A stretch of DNA of 64,000 nucleotides from an uncultured Granulosicoccaceae bacterium. GTDB taxonomy: Bacteria; Pseudomonadota; Gammaproteobacteria; Granulosicoccales; Granulosicoccaceae. Numbering within the stretch: the stretch's first letter is position 1; each line of letters starts with the position of its first letter. The position numbers were made by a program, and so were the translations under genes. The stretch lies in assembly GCA_937951345.1 (NCBI GenBank), contig CALFCF010000051.1:62001-126000 (forward strand), given 5' to 3'. Of the stretch, positions 10,382 to 21,023 are shown piece after piece. The notes under the pieces were generated by a model that searched no databases, was not told the origin of the DNA, and was given only the letters and a program-made list of their open reading frames with translations.

Positions 10382-11458
10382 TCAGTGTGGGAAAGGCCAA
10401 AGCAGCAGCTTTTCTTTGGCGACTCTCCAGAGTTGGGCCAGTCCATGCGGTTCAACGATCAGAAAAATCACGATCAACCCACCGACAACCATAAATTCTA
10501 TGTGTGCAGCTATATCTGTAGGCCAACCTAATCCACCAACCATAATATTTTTCAACAGTACCGGCATTAACACCATGAAAGCAGCACCGGCGAAGCTACC
10601 GAAAATCGATCCAAGTCCGCCGATTATGATCATAAACAGTATCAGGAACGATTGGTTGATACCGAACACTTCACCGACTTCGACCGCACCAAGATACACT
10701 GAGAAAAAAAGTGCTCCTGCAACACCGATATAAAATGATGATACGGCAAAAGCTGAAAGCTTGGTTTTAAGCGGGTTAACACCGATTATTTCCGCGGCTA
10801 TATCCATGTCACGAATCGCCATCCAACTACGCCCTATTCGACCTCTCGTCAGATTCCGTGCAATTAATGCGAGAACAGTCAAAATTGTCAGGCAGAAAAG
10901 ATACGACACAGCCGGTTCGGCATTAGCCCCCGTGACTTCGAAACCCAACATAGTGCGTTCCGGTGCGTTGATTTGGCCAGATGCTGAGTAGTTATAAAAC
11001 CAGGGTACTTTGTTAAAAAGCCAAACCAGAAAAAACTGCGCAGCAAGCGTTGCCACTGCCAGATAGAAACCTTTTATACGCAGCGATGGAATTCCGAACA
11101 ACAAACCTACTGCAGCAGTGATGAACCCGGCGAGCAACACAACAATCATCATGTTGAGATCCGGAAACGCAGTCATCAATTTGTAACAGGCATAAGCCCC
11201 AACTGCCATAAACCCGCCGGTTCCCAGCGATACCAGACCACAATAGCCTGTCAGGATATTTAAACCGAGTGACGCGATGGCGAGTATCAAAAACGGTATC
11301 AGTACCGCACTGGCCCAGTAATCGTTGATGACAAACGGCACGACAAGAAATGCAAATGCCAGCATCAGGTAATACGCAATACGGTCCTGACGCAATGGGA
11401 AAGTCTGGATATCACCGCGGTAGGTGGTTTTGAAATCACCGGCTTGTCGATAAAACAT
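10382..11458 (-). CDS. branched-chain amino acid-type ABC transporter permease (LivM-like)
   Basis: Multi-helix protein; GLNILTGYCGLVSLGTGGFMAVGAY and IIGGLGSIFGSFAGA motifs. Confidence 0.92.
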   Translation of the reverse strand: MFYRQAGDFKTTYRGDIQTFPLRQDRIAYYLMLAFAFLVVPFVINDYWASAVLIPFLILAIASLGLNILTGYCGLVSLGTGGFMAVGAYACYKLMTAFPDLNMMIVVLLAGFITAAVGLLFGIPSLRIKGFYLAVATLAAQFFLVWLFNKVPWFYNYSASGQINAPERTMLGFEVTGANAEPAVSYLFCLTILTVLALIARNLTRGRIGRSWMAIRDMDIAAEIIGVNPLKTKLSAFAVSSFYIGVAGALFFSVYLGAVEVGEVFGINQSFLILFMIIIGGLGSIFGSFAGAAFMVLMPVLLKNIMVGGLGWPTDIAAHIEFMVVGGLIVIFLIVEPHGLAQLWRVAKEKLLLWPFPH

Positions 11459-11460
11459 GG

Positions 11461-12462
11461 TTATACCCGCTCAATAATTTTCTCGCCAAACAAACCTTGC
11501 GGCCTGAAGACAAGAAACAGAAGTGCCAGAACATAGGCGAACCAGTTTTCAGTCGCACCACCGATCAAAGGTCCAATCGTAAACTCAAACAGTTTCTCTC
11601 CGACACCGATAATCAAACCACCGATGATGGCACCGGGAATCGATGTAAACCCACCGAGTATCAAAACCGGCAGCGCTTTGAGTGCAATCAAGGAAAGCGA
11701 GAATTGCACACCGGACTTAGCTCCCCACATAATGCCTGCTACCAGTGCAACAAAACCGGATATCGCCCATACAATCACCCAGATACGGCGCAGACTGATG
11801 CCAACGGATAACGCGGCCTGATGGTCATCAGCAACCGCTCGCAGTGCGCGTCCGGTTTTGGTGTATTGGCTGAACAACGTCAAGGTGATTACCAGCAGCA
11901 GTGCAACCAGTGTCGCAACAATATCGAGCTTATCGATATACATGCCGTAGTAGTTAGAACCCTCCGCTGCCCAACCAATGGTTTTATCTTCCAGCCACAA
12001 AGAACCACCGCTCGGTATACCGACATCAAGTACCTTGATATCGGAGCCCCACATCAAATCACCAAAACCTTCCATGAAAAACGCAAGGCCAATCGTCGCC
12101 ATAAACAGAATGATCGGTTCCTGATTGACCAGATGCTTCAGGATCAAGCGTTCTACCAGGATGGCAAACAGGATCATTACACCCAGCGTCAGAATGATCG
12201 CAAACAGTGCAGGCAGGTTCCAGCCAAACCCATGAATGTTTGTTCCGAAGACTGCGTTCACCAGGTGTGCAAAAGGTACTTGCCCGTTTTGTATGCCAAC
12301 CAGTGTCATCGCCGCAAAGAGCGCCATGACACCCTGCGCGTAATTAAAAATGCCGGATGCTTTGAAGATCAACACAAAGCCCAAAGCCACGAGTGAATAC
12401 ATGACACCAGCCATCAGGCCGTTCAGCATTACTTCAATCGTATACAGAAACTGCGGTGACAT
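11461..12462 (-). CDS. branched-chain amino acid-type ABC transporter permease (LivH-like)
   Basis: LNGLMAGVMYSLVALGFVLIFKASGIFNYAQGVMALFAA and LGGFTSIPGAIIGGLIIGVGE motifs. Confidence 0.92.
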   Translation of the reverse strand: MSPQFLYTIEVMLNGLMAGVMYSLVALGFVLIFKASGIFNYAQGVMALFAAMTLVGIQNGQVPFAHLVNAVFGTNIHGFGWNLPALFAIILTLGVMILFAILVERLILKHLVNQEPIILFMATIGLAFFMEGFGDLMWGSDIKVLDVGIPSGGSLWLEDKTIGWAAEGSNYYGMYIDKLDIVATLVALLLVITLTLFSQYTKTGRALRAVADDHQAALSVGISLRRIWVIVWAISGFVALVAGIMWGAKSGVQFSLSLIALKALPVLILGGFTSIPGAIIGGLIIGVGEKLFEFTIGPLIGGATENWFAYVLALLFLVFRPQGLFGEKIIERV

Positions 12463-12517
12463 AGCGTATCAGTTCAGTAGGTAATCAATTTTTGGAAAAC
12501 ACGGATGCAACAACTTG

Positions 12518-13324
12518 CTAGTCATGGGCAACACCCAGATAAGCATCAATCACCGCCTGGTCATTGCGCACTTCATCCGGTGTTCCATCACCAATCTTGC
12601 GACCATAGTCAAGCACTACCACACGATCAGAAATATCCATCACAACACCCATATCATGTTCAATCAACGTGATAGTCGTACCAAACTCGTCTTTAACATC
12701 CAGGATGAAGCGCGACATATCCTCTTTCTCTTCCACGTTCATACCGGCCATGGGTTCATCAAGCAACAGCAAAATGGGTTCGGCTGCCAGCGCGCGTCCC
12801 AACTCGACCCGTTTTTGCAATCCGTAAGGCAACCGTCCAACCGGTGTCTTGCGAATCGCCTGAATTTCCAGAAAGTCGATTATTTCTTCTACTTTTTCCC
12901 TGTTCTGAACTTCTTCACGTTCGGCCGGACCCCGCCAGAAAGCCTGCATCAGCATATTCTGTTTCATGTGGGTAAAGCGCCCGGTCATGATGTTGTCGAG
13001 TGTGCTCATGCCATTGAAAAGCGCGATATTCTGAAAGGTTCGCGCAATTCCCTGATGCGCTATGTTGTGCGGCTTCGGGTTGCGGCGTTGACTACCGGCA
13101 AACCACACTTCACCCTGCTGCGGATGATAGAAACCGTTTATGACATTCAGCATTGAGGACTTGCCGGCACCGTTCGGCCCGATGATCGCCCTGACCTCAC
13201 CACGAAGCACATCGAACGAAACATCAGTCAGTGCTTTTACACCACCAAAGGATAACGAAATATCGTCAACCCGCAGAAGCTCTGCGCCTTGATCTATGGA
13301 TTGTGCTGCGGCTCTTGCACCCAT
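12518..13324 (-). CDS. branched-chain amino acid-type ABC transporter ATP-binding protein (LivG-like)
   Basis: Walker A GPNGAGKSS, GIARTFQNIALF, Walker B LLLLDEPMAGMN. Confidence 0.92.
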   Translation of the reverse strand: MGARAAAQSIDQGAELLRVDDISLSFGGVKALTDVSFDVLRGEVRAIIGPNGAGKSSMLNVINGFYHPQQGEVWFAGSQRRNPKPHNIAHQGIARTFQNIALFNGMSTLDNIMTGRFTHMKQNMLMQAFWRGPAEREEVQNREKVEEIIDFLEIQAIRKTPVGRLPYGLQKRVELGRALAAEPILLLLDEPMAGMNVEEKEDMSRFILDVKDEFGTTITLIEHDMGVVMDISDRVVVLDYGRKIGDGTPDEVRNDQAVIDAYLGVAHD

Positions 13325-15288
13325 CAGGCAGACTCTCGCAAAACTTCCTGTCCGTAGATCTTCATGTCACGGATTTGTACAGTGGCTGATAACTCGCCGC
13401 GCCGGCCATCTTCAAAAACCACTTCTGTCGTGATGAATTGCTCTGTCTTATCACTGTAGAGCGCTTCGATCAGCGCGTCATAACGTTCAGCGATAAATGA
13501 CCGCCTTACCTTCAAGGTACGGGTCAGTTCGCCATCATCAGCATCGAGCTCTTTATGCAACACCAGAAAGCGCCTTATCTGCGCACCTGCCATTCGGTCT
13601 TCGTTGGATAAATCGCGGTTAATCTGATCAACATGCTCCTCCATCATCCGGTACACCTCAGGGTGCGCAGCCAGTTCCTGATAGGATGCATAAGCGATGT
13701 TATTGCGTTCAGCCCAATTACTGACCGCCACCAGATCGATGTTTAAAAACACTGCCGTGTAATCACGCTCGTTCCCAAACGCAACCGCCTCTTTTATGTT
13801 CGGAAAAAACTTGAGTTTGTTTTCGATGTATTTCGGCGGAAACATGTTGCCATCGTTGAGCTTTCCAACATCTTTTGCGCGATCGATAATTTTCAGGTGT
13901 CCGTTCGAATCAATAAACCCGGCGTCACCTGTCTTGACCCAGCCCGCTGCATCTTTGGTCTCACGAGTTGCTTCCTCGTTTTTGTAATAACCCATAAAAA
14001 CACCAGGCGAGCGGTATAAGACCTCGCCATTTTCATCAATTTCGAGCTCCACCTCCGGCGATGGCTTACCGACAGTATCTGCGAAGATCTCTCCATCGGG
14101 TTGCGCTGTGATATAAACGCTGGCTTCCGTCTGGCCGTAAAGCTGTTTGAGGTTAATACCGAGAGAGCGGTAAAAGCTGAAAATCTCCGGGCCAATGGCT
14201 TCGCCCGCGGTGTAACCGACTTTAAGTCGCGTCATACCCATGCGGTTACGCAATGGTCCGTACACCATCGCATTGCCTATCGTGTAGAGCAAACTGTCTT
14301 TCAGTCCGACAGACTTGCCGTTAAGACGGTCTTCACCGCAGCGACTGGCAACAGACATGAAATAGGAATAGAGCCAACGCTTGAACCGACCGGCATCCTG
14401 CATTCGGACCGTGATGTTAGTAAGTAAATTCTCAAATACACGCGGCGGGGCAAAAAAATAGGTAGGTGCGATCTCTCGACGATCAACTTCCACGGTGTCC
14501 TGACTTTCCGGACAACACACACAATACCCGGCTGTCAGGAACTGGCCGTAGGAAAAAATATGATCACCGACCCAGGCGAGCGGCAAGTAAGCGAGAACTT
14601 CTTCTTTTTCGGTCAGGTTATCGAATAAATTTGCGTTACGGGATGCGCTCATTACGTTGTTGTGGGAGAGCATGACGCCCTTGGGCTTACCCGTGGTTCC
14701 CGATGTGTAAAGCATGACGCACAGCTCGTCTCCGCGCCCTTGAGCGATCGCGTCGAGCCAGGCTTGCTCGGCATTCGTGTCGTTCGAGAGTTTGTCGCGA
14801 CCGAGTTGCTGCACCTGTTCGAAGTGGTGCAATCGCGAGTGATCATAATCGCGCAGGCCACGCTCTTCATCGTAAATAATATGCTGAATCAATTGAGAGG
14901 CTTCGCTCATCGATAGCAGCTTGTCGACCTGCTCCTGATCCTGACATACAGCGTATTTTGCATCTGCATGAGTCAGCACGTACTCCATTTCTTCAGCCAC
15001 AGACTCCGCGTATACAGGTACCGGGACCGCACCCAGCGCCTGCACGGCAGCGAATGTCCAGTAAAGTCGCGGCTTATTTGAACCGACCATGGCAACCTTG
15101 TCGCCGGGCGAGACACCCAACTCCTTCAGGCCAAGCGAATAGGCACGAATTTCATCGAGAAGCTGCGACCAGGTCCAGGATTGCCAGACGCCGTATTCCT
15201 TGTGTCGCATGGCAGGTCTGTTTGCATGCACACGTGCGGTGTGCAACAGATGTTTGGGAAACGTGTCAAGCGAGCTGTCCTGATTCAC
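13324..15288 (-). CDS. long-chain acyl-CoA synthetase (AMP-forming)
   Basis: YTSGTTGKPKGVMLSH AMP-binding signature; YGQTEAS; GWVKTGDAGFID; stop overlaps the LivG-like start (TGATG). Confidence 0.92.
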   Translation of the reverse strand: MNQDSSLDTFPKHLLHTARVHANRPAMRHKEYGVWQSWTWSQLLDEIRAYSLGLKELGVSPGDKVAMVGSNKPRLYWTFAAVQALGAVPVPVYAESVAEEMEYVLTHADAKYAVCQDQEQVDKLLSMSEASQLIQHIIYDEERGLRDYDHSRLHHFEQVQQLGRDKLSNDTNAEQAWLDAIAQGRGDELCVMLYTSGTTGKPKGVMLSHNNVMSASRNANLFDNLTEKEEVLAYLPLAWVGDHIFSYGQFLTAGYCVCCPESQDTVEVDRREIAPTYFFAPPRVFENLLTNITVRMQDAGRFKRWLYSYFMSVASRCGEDRLNGKSVGLKDSLLYTIGNAMVYGPLRNRMGMTRLKVGYTAGEAIGPEIFSFYRSLGINLKQLYGQTEASVYITAQPDGEIFADTVGKPSPEVELEIDENGEVLYRSPGVFMGYYKNEEATRETKDAAGWVKTGDAGFIDSNGHLKIIDRAKDVGKLNDGNMFPPKYIENKLKFFPNIKEAVAFGNERDYTAVFLNIDLVAVSNWAERNNIAYASYQELAAHPEVYRMMEEHVDQINRDLSNEDRMAGAQIRRFLVLHKELDADDGELTRTLKVRRSFIAERYDALIEALYSDKTEQFITTEVVFEDGRRGELSATVQIRDMKIYGQEVLRESA

Positions 15289-15535
15289 TTTTCTTGGCTG
15301 CCTTTTCTTTTATCTCTTATTTGCTAACAAATTATTAAAATCAATAATCGCTTTTGTCAGGCATTTAAAAGCTCACATGCCCCTCACGCGCACCGTCAGG
15401 TGTCAAGGAATCATCGCCGGTGGAATAACCGTGTGCGCAGCTGCTGATTGCAAAGTCTTGCAGCCCAAAATCACCGGTTTTCAGAACCCAATGTAACTTA
15501 AGTTAAGGTAATGTGAACAATGAATTAATCTTAAG

Positions 15536-15557
15536 TTAACGTTTACGTAAACGTCAA
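15536..15557. promoter_or_regulatory. candidate regulator-binding palindrome upstream of the acyl-CoA synthetase/ABC operon
   Basis: TTA-ACGTTTACGTAAACGT-CAA; inner 16 bp (15539-15554) perfectly palindromic. Confidence 0.6.
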
Positions 15558-15649
15558 GCACGTTACACTGCTCAATAGGCAGACCCGGTGTACAGTCCCG
15601 GTCTACACTTCCGGTTAAAGAGCCGGTCGCAGGTAAAACATTCAGGGGG

Positions 15650-16237
15650 CTAATTCGACTGAATCGAATTGATCGAGTCGATAGTGTTTAAAAGGTAGGG
15701 CTTGTGCGTTGCTATCTCATCACGGCTCATACCGTCCATCTCGTGCGGGAATACCAGCCATTGCTCGTTTTCGTGCACATAATAATCAGGGCGATGGCTG
15801 GTTCGGTTACGCGACGGCTTATAGTATGCTGTCGCGACGCGGATATCGTTCGGCAGGTTTTTACGGCAGCGCCTCGACAGACTGTCGAGAATGGCCTGTA
15901 TCGATAGCCCGGTATCAAACACATCATCTACGATCAACAATCGATCCTCTGCGTTCATCGCGCGTGTCAGATAGCCTAAACCATGCACTCTGACTTTCTG
16001 CGCACGCTTGTCAACGCCAATATAAGATGACGTCCGAATAGCAATATGATCTGTTTCAATGCCAAAGTAATCGAGTAGCTCCTGGACGACAATGCCAACC
16101 GGCGTGCCACCACGCCAGACGCCGACGATGAAATTCGGGCGAAACTCATCCTCTATGATTGCCTGACCAAGCGCGACAGAATCCTCCAACAGCTGCTGAG
16201 CGCTGATGTAATACTTTTCTATGGGTGCTGACGACAT
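15650..16237 (-). CDS. purine (hypoxanthine/xanthine-type) phosphoribosyltransferase
   Basis: PRPP-binding motif LLIVDDVFDTGLSI and upstream FIVGVWRGGTPVG. Confidence 0.85.
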   Translation of the reverse strand: MSSAPIEKYYISAQQLLEDSVALGQAIIEDEFRPNFIVGVWRGGTPVGIVVQELLDYFGIETDHIAIRTSSYIGVDKRAQKVRVHGLGYLTRAMNAEDRLLIVDDVFDTGLSIQAILDSLSRRCRKNLPNDIRVATAYYKPSRNRTSHRPDYYVHENEQWLVFPHEMDGMSRDEIATHKPYLLNTIDSINSIQSN

Positions 16238-16304
16238 GCGAATAAATTTCGGAATTCAGTATGAGTCTTGTTATGTTCGTTGCCTGTGATATTTCTACGA
16301 CTCG

Positions 16305-16340
16305 GACTATTGAGACTATTGAGACAATCGAGACTATTTA
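16305..16340. repeat. 9-bp tandem repeat x4 (GACTATTGA) at the 3' end of pyrF
   Basis: gactattga gactattga gacaatcga gactattta. Confidence 0.8.
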
Positions 16341-17036
16341 GCCTGCGAGCTCTGAACAAATTGCCCGTAGTGCGGCCACCGGATCAGGTGCTTTGGTAAT
16401 CGGCCGGCCAATAACAAGAAAGTCACTACCCGCTTTGACCGCTTCTGCGGGCGTTATGATACGTCGTTGATCATCAACTTCGCTACCGGCGGGCCTTATG
16501 CCCGGTGTCACAAGCAAGTAGTCGCTGCCGAATCGGCGCCTTAGTTTCTCGGCTTCAAGTGCAGAGCAGACAACGCCGTCCAGCTCACACTCATGCACCA
16601 GAGTCGCTAACGAAGCGACTTGCTGCTCCGGCTGACGTTCGACATTAACCTCGTTGAGCTCTGCTTCATCCATTGACGTCAACACAGTGACAGCGATCAA
16701 TTTGGTCGAAGCTGACGCAGGAACTGCAGCACGTGCTGCCTCCAGCATGCGTCTGCCACCTGAAGCGTGCACGTTCATCATCCAGACGCCCATATCCGCT
16801 GCCGCTGCACAACTCCTCGCTACGGTATTGGGAATATCGTGAAATTTAAGGTCCAGAAATACATCAAAATCGCGCTGTTGAATAGTTTTCACGATTGTCG
16901 GTCCCGCGCGGGTGAAAAGTTCCAGACCCACCTTCACGCGACACAAATCCGGATCGAGCACATCGAGTAGTTGCAAACAGTCGTTAGCATTTGCAACATC
17001 AAGCGCCACTACGATGGGTGTTTCAGCTCTACTCAC
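16338..17036 (-). CDS. pyrF: orotidine 5'-phosphate decarboxylase
   Basis: [42 protein letters not shown]. Confidence 0.95.
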   Translation of the reverse strand: MSRAETPIVVALDVANANDCLQLLDVLDPDLCRVKVGLELFTRAGPTIVKTIQQRDFDVFLDLKFHDIPNTVARSCAAAADMGVWMMNVHASGGRRMLEAARAAVPASASTKLIAVTVLTSMDEAELNEVNVERQPEQQVASLATLVHECELDGVVCSALEAEKLRRRFGSDYLLVTPGIRPAGSEVDDQRRIITPAEAVKAGSDFLVIGRPITKAPDPVAALRAICSELAG

Positions 17037-18207
17037 CTTCTGCCCCTATAACAGTGGCTACAGTATTCCAACTGCCACACCCGGGACATCGCCAGTGCAG
17101 CGTCTGTGCACCGAACCCACAGGATTCGCAGACATAGGCAGGCTTATCTTCAACAACACTATCAAGCATGTCACACATGACGGCCACCTTGCCACGCTCA
17201 CCCGAGCGACTGTGTTTTAACTGGCCTCTTGCCCAGTCTCGTAAGCCCTTCAATGAAGGGCGTTTGACAATTTGCTCTTTGAAAAAAAGATCAGCGTGCT
17301 CCGGTCCATCAAGATTTTCGATCATGTCACGCGTGGTTTTAATTACGGAGTAAGCATTGTAACGTGAACGTATTCGATCAACGTAGCGGCGTAATCGTTC
17401 GCTGTCACCCAATTGCTCGAGTGCACCGAACAGGGGTGAAATTATTTCAGGCATTAGTTCAGGAGAATGCTTTTCAACTTCTTCGTAATACTCAATCGCT
17501 TGTTGAAAATCACTACGCTCAAGTGCAAGCTCGGCAAACAACATGTTCGCACGGGCGCAGTGCGAATCGATTTCAAGAGCAGCACTCAACTTGCTCTCGA
17601 CCAATTGGTAATCATTTTTACGCCGCGCCTGTTCAGCAAGTTCGCAATTATAGTGCGATATCCGCTCCGCTAAATCACACTCACAACGCGCCTGATATTC
17701 ATGTGCGAGCTCAATGGCACGATTCCAGTCACTGGCACGTTCAAATATAAGCAACAGGTTCTCGTAGCTTTCCGCTACGTGAGCATCATTATCGAGCAAC
17801 TCCCGGAATTGCTCCTCGGACCGATCCATCAATCCGGCTGATGCATAGTCCCGGGCAAGTTCAAGTCGGGCTTCGGCACGCAGATCATCACTTAATTCCG
17901 CTTTATCGATGAGACTGCCATGTAACTGAATTGCGCGCTCCACATCGCCACGGCGGCGAAACAGATTACCAAGAGCGAGATGGGTTTCAGCAGCATCGTG
18001 TTCGACACTCCCGAGCTGCCCAAAGTCCAGTGCATCGGCATTATTTTCATCAGTCTGGCGTTCTGTCAGCAGCTGATGGAGATCACGGTGGTAACTGGTG
18101 GCGTGGTTCCACAGATTGTCTGTACTTCGTTTGTTGAAGCTATGACGCCCGGCGATCCAACCGCCTGCGGCCGCAACCGGAAGCAACATCCAGAAAAACT
18201 CATTCAT
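17029..18207 (-). CDS. lapB: LPS assembly protein LapB (YciM), TPR and rubredoxin-like zinc domain
   Basis: N-terminal TM, TPR repeats, C-terminal [25 protein letters not shown]; between ihfB and pyrF. Confidence 0.92.
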   Translation of the reverse strand: MNEFFWMLLPVAAAGGWIAGRHSFNKRSTDNLWNHATSYHRDLHQLLTERQTDENNADALDFGQLGSVEHDAAETHLALGNLFRRRGDVERAIQLHGSLIDKAELSDDLRAEARLELARDYASAGLMDRSEEQFRELLDNDAHVAESYENLLLIFERASDWNRAIELAHEYQARCECDLAERISHYNCELAEQARRKNDYQLVESKLSAALEIDSHCARANMLFAELALERSDFQQAIEYYEEVEKHSPELMPEIISPLFGALEQLGDSERLRRYVDRIRSRYNAYSVIKTTRDMIENLDGPEHADLFFKEQIVKRPSLKGLRDWARGQLKHSRSGERGKVAVMCDMLDSVVEDKPAYVCESCGFGAQTLHWRCPGCGSWNTVATVIGAEGE

Positions 18208-18413
18208 GGAGGGGCCACATTTTCAAAGGAACTAATACCGGTCTCTGACTACGATGTAGACAAATGGAATATCAGGAAACGATGCAGAACAACGATTCGA
18301 CAAGGCAAACGCTTTTATAACCCATGTCGAATAATGATGCAGCAGAAATCGTCACAGCACTTGAAGCGTACTGATCAGGTACAACTTTCGGGATACGCTT
18401 TTGTATTGAACTA

Positions 18414-18863
18414 TCAGGATTTGTCGGAAAGCAAGGGCGAATTGTTTCTGTCACAGCCAGAATCAACTGCCGGGTTTCGCGTTTCCTGTTCTGATTGTTG
18501 TTCTGAAAGACTGATCAGCCGACGGGCATCACGTTCTTTTCGGCTTAGTCCTACCTTGGAAGGATCTGTGTTAACGAAATTAACACGCTCACGCAATGCT
18601 TTTCCCGGCTTGAAATGCGGTACGTACTTTCCGCGTAAAGCAACGGTATCGCCCGATTTGGGGTTTCTACCCATCCGGGCTGGTCGGAAGTGCAAGCTGA
18701 AACTGCCGAAGCCTCGCACTTCTATGCGTTCTCCGCTTGCCAGTTCCTGGCTCATTTTTTCAAGCAGGCTTTTTACCGCAAGTTCAACATCACGCAGGGG
18801 TAGGTTATTCTGGTTGTTCGCCAGAGATTCAATCAGGTCAGATTTGGTAAGACTATTGTCCAC
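18414..18863 (-). CDS. ihfB: integration host factor subunit beta with a C-terminal extension
   Basis: [39 protein letters not shown]...[27 protein letters not shown]; downstream of rpsA. Confidence 0.93.
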   Translation of the reverse strand: MDNSLTKSDLIESLANNQNNLPLRDVELAVKSLLEKMSQELASGERIEVRGFGSFSLHFRPARMGRNPKSGDTVALRGKYVPHFKPGKALRERVNFVNTDPSKVGLSRKERDARRLISLSEQQSEQETRNPAVDSGCDRNNSPLLSDKS

Positions 18864-18967
18864 TGCTGCACTACCTTGTCACGTTTTTTTACGGCTACTT
18901 GTCTTTCAAATACTCTCTTAAGCGATTGTCGCTTTGATCTTTCTTAATTCTGTAACAGTGCTGTATC

Positions 18968-18993
18968 TGATCCGGGGCAACAACCCCGGATCA
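18968..18993 (-). terminator. perfect 10-bp stem-loop between rpsA and ihfB
   Basis: TGATCCGGGG-CAACAA-CCCCGGATCA; no clear T-tract, so terminator role uncertain. Confidence 0.45.
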
Positions 18994-19051
18994 TTCGAGC
19001 CCTAGCCTCGTAGCCCGCCTATCGCGTATCGAGATAGTCGGGGAGCCGCGT

Positions 19052-20749
19052 TCACGAACCCTCGCCTTCCGGATCGGATCCTGAACCCATTTGCTCTTTC
19101 ATCAGATCTCCCAGCGTTGTTGCCGGTCCAGCCTGGCCACTCTGACTGTAATCACTGATCGCTTCCGCTTCGTCATCGTAGTCCTTGGCTTTTATGGACA
19201 AGCTGAGCATTCTTGATTTACGGTCGATACCGGTAAATTTAGCTTCTACTTCTTCACCGACCTTCAGCTTGGCGCGTACATCCTCGATCCGTTCCCGCCC
19301 CAGTTCGGATGCGCGAAGAACGCCTTCTACACCTTCCATCAATTCAATGACGGCATGTTTGGTGTCGACCTCCTTGACAGTACCAGTAACGATTGTACCT
19401 TTCGGATTGTCCGCCACAAACTGACCGAATGGGTCGCGCTCAAGCTGTTTAACACCAAGGGATATGCGCTCACGCTCTGGATCGACAGCTAGAACCACCG
19501 CCTCGATCTCGTCACCTTTCTTGTAATTTCGAACAGCTTCTTCACCGGTTTCGTTCCACGATAGATCAGATAAGTGAATCAAACCATCAATTCCACCGTC
19601 AAGGCCAATAAAAATACCGAAATCTGTGATGGATTTAATAGTTCCTTTGACTCGATCAGTCTTGTTGAACGCTTCAGAGAAGTCTTCCCACGGATTGGGC
19701 TTACATTGCTTGATCCCCAACGAGATGCGACGGCGCTCCTGATCGACGTCAAGAATCATGACTTCAACCTCATCGCCTAGCGCAACCATTTTGTTCGGGT
19801 TGACATTGCGGTTGGTCCAATCCATTTCCGATACATGGACGAGACCTTCTACACCTTCTTCAATCTCAACGAAACAACCGTAGTCCGCAATATTGGTGAC
19901 CTTACCGAAAAGACGTGAGCCTTCGGGGTAACGTCGTACTAAATCTACCCACGGATCTTCACCTAACTGTTTCAGTCCCAGCGATACTCTGTTGCGCTCG
20001 CGGTCAAACTTGAGCACCTTAACTTTCATTTCACTACCGACTTCAACCACTTCAGACGGGTGCTTGACCCGCTTCCACGCCATGTCTGTAATATGCAACA
20101 AACCATCGATGCCACCGAGGTCGAGAAATGCACCGTAATCGGTGAGGTTTTTAACAATACCGGTAATTTCCTGACCTTCCTGCAGATTCTCAAGCAACGC
20201 TTCGCGCTCTGCGCTGTATTCAGATTCCACAACTGCACGTCGAGATACCACAACGTTATTGCGGCGCTGATCTAACTTGATAACCTTGAATTCAAGCTCT
20301 TTACCTTCAAGGTAGCTGGTATCGCGTACTGGACGTACATCGACCAGCGATCCAGGCAGAAATGCACGGATATCACAGACTTCAACGGTGAATCCGCCTT
20401 TGACTTTTCCAGTGATGTTACCCTTGATAACTTCGTCGTCAGCCAGTGCCTGTTCAAGAATTTTCCACGACCGCGCGCGTCGTGCTTTTTCGCGAGACAG
20501 CTTGGTTTCACCAAAACCGTCCTCAACAGAATCCAGTGCCACCTCCACGGCGTCACCGATATTGACATTGGGTTCTTCGCCTTCTGATGCAAATTCCTCT
20601 ATCGGAACGGCACCTTCAGATTTCAGACCTGCGTTGACGATGACAAAGTCACCAGTGATATCTACAACAGTACCGATAATGATCGAGCCGGGTTTCATCT
20701 CCGACTTCGAGAGACTCTCTTCAAAGAGCTCAGCAAATGATTCAGACAT
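19052..20749 (-). CDS. rpsA: 30S ribosomal protein S1
   Basis: 565 aa with repeated S1 domains ([30 protein letters not shown], etc.). Confidence 0.97.
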   Translation of the reverse strand: MSESFAELFEESLSKSEMKPGSIIIGTVVDITGDFVIVNAGLKSEGAVPIEEFASEGEEPNVNIGDAVEVALDSVEDGFGETKLSREKARRARSWKILEQALADDEVIKGNITGKVKGGFTVEVCDIRAFLPGSLVDVRPVRDTSYLEGKELEFKVIKLDQRRNNVVVSRRAVVESEYSAEREALLENLQEGQEITGIVKNLTDYGAFLDLGGIDGLLHITDMAWKRVKHPSEVVEVGSEMKVKVLKFDRERNRVSLGLKQLGEDPWVDLVRRYPEGSRLFGKVTNIADYGCFVEIEEGVEGLVHVSEMDWTNRNVNPNKMVALGDEVEVMILDVDQERRRISLGIKQCKPNPWEDFSEAFNKTDRVKGTIKSITDFGIFIGLDGGIDGLIHLSDLSWNETGEEAVRNYKKGDEIEAVVLAVDPERERISLGVKQLERDPFGQFVADNPKGTIVTGTVKEVDTKHAVIELMEGVEGVLRASELGRERIEDVRAKLKVGEEVEAKFTGIDRKSRMLSLSIKAKDYDDEAEAISDYSQSGQAGPATTLGDLMKEQMGSGSDPEGEGS

Positions 20750-20807
20750 TCATGGAACCTATTAGAAGTGTCACACCAATGCCATTCCGTGGTAAGGCGT
20801 GGTAGCT

Positions 20808-20839
20808 AAAAAAACCCGGTGCATCAGTGCATTCCGGGT
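20808..20839 (-). terminator. Rho-independent terminator between cmk and rpsA (minus strand)
   Basis: Minus strand ACCCGGAATGCA-CTGA-TGCACCGGGTTTTTTT. Confidence 0.75.
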
Positions 20840-21023
20840 ACATTAAAAGCAATCCGATTATCGGTTAAGCCAGCTAGTCGGGCATAACCGGAAATCAAAT
20901 TGCTCGGGTTGCTTCTTTTAAACAGCTCTGCTGCTCGCAGCTTGTACCGCCAGGTAGTCGCCAGACGGCTTTAGAAGCTACTGGTTTCGAAGCCGATTTT
21001 GAAACCGACTTTGCAACCAATGG

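Noticed and set aside
10200-10733. 177-aa + strand ORF antisense to the LivM-like gene
   Set aside because: Shadow ORF with Ser/Pro/Ile-rich composition from antisense membrane-protein codons.
11821-13156. 191-aa and 213-aa + strand ORFs antisense to livH/livG-like genes
   Set aside because: Opposite strand of strongly supported ABC genes; no domains or start signals.
17980-18921. 313-aa + strand ORF antisense to lapB/ihfB
   Set aside because: Overlaps two well-supported minus-strand genes, has no recognisable domain and a low-complexity basic composition; treated as a shadow ORF.
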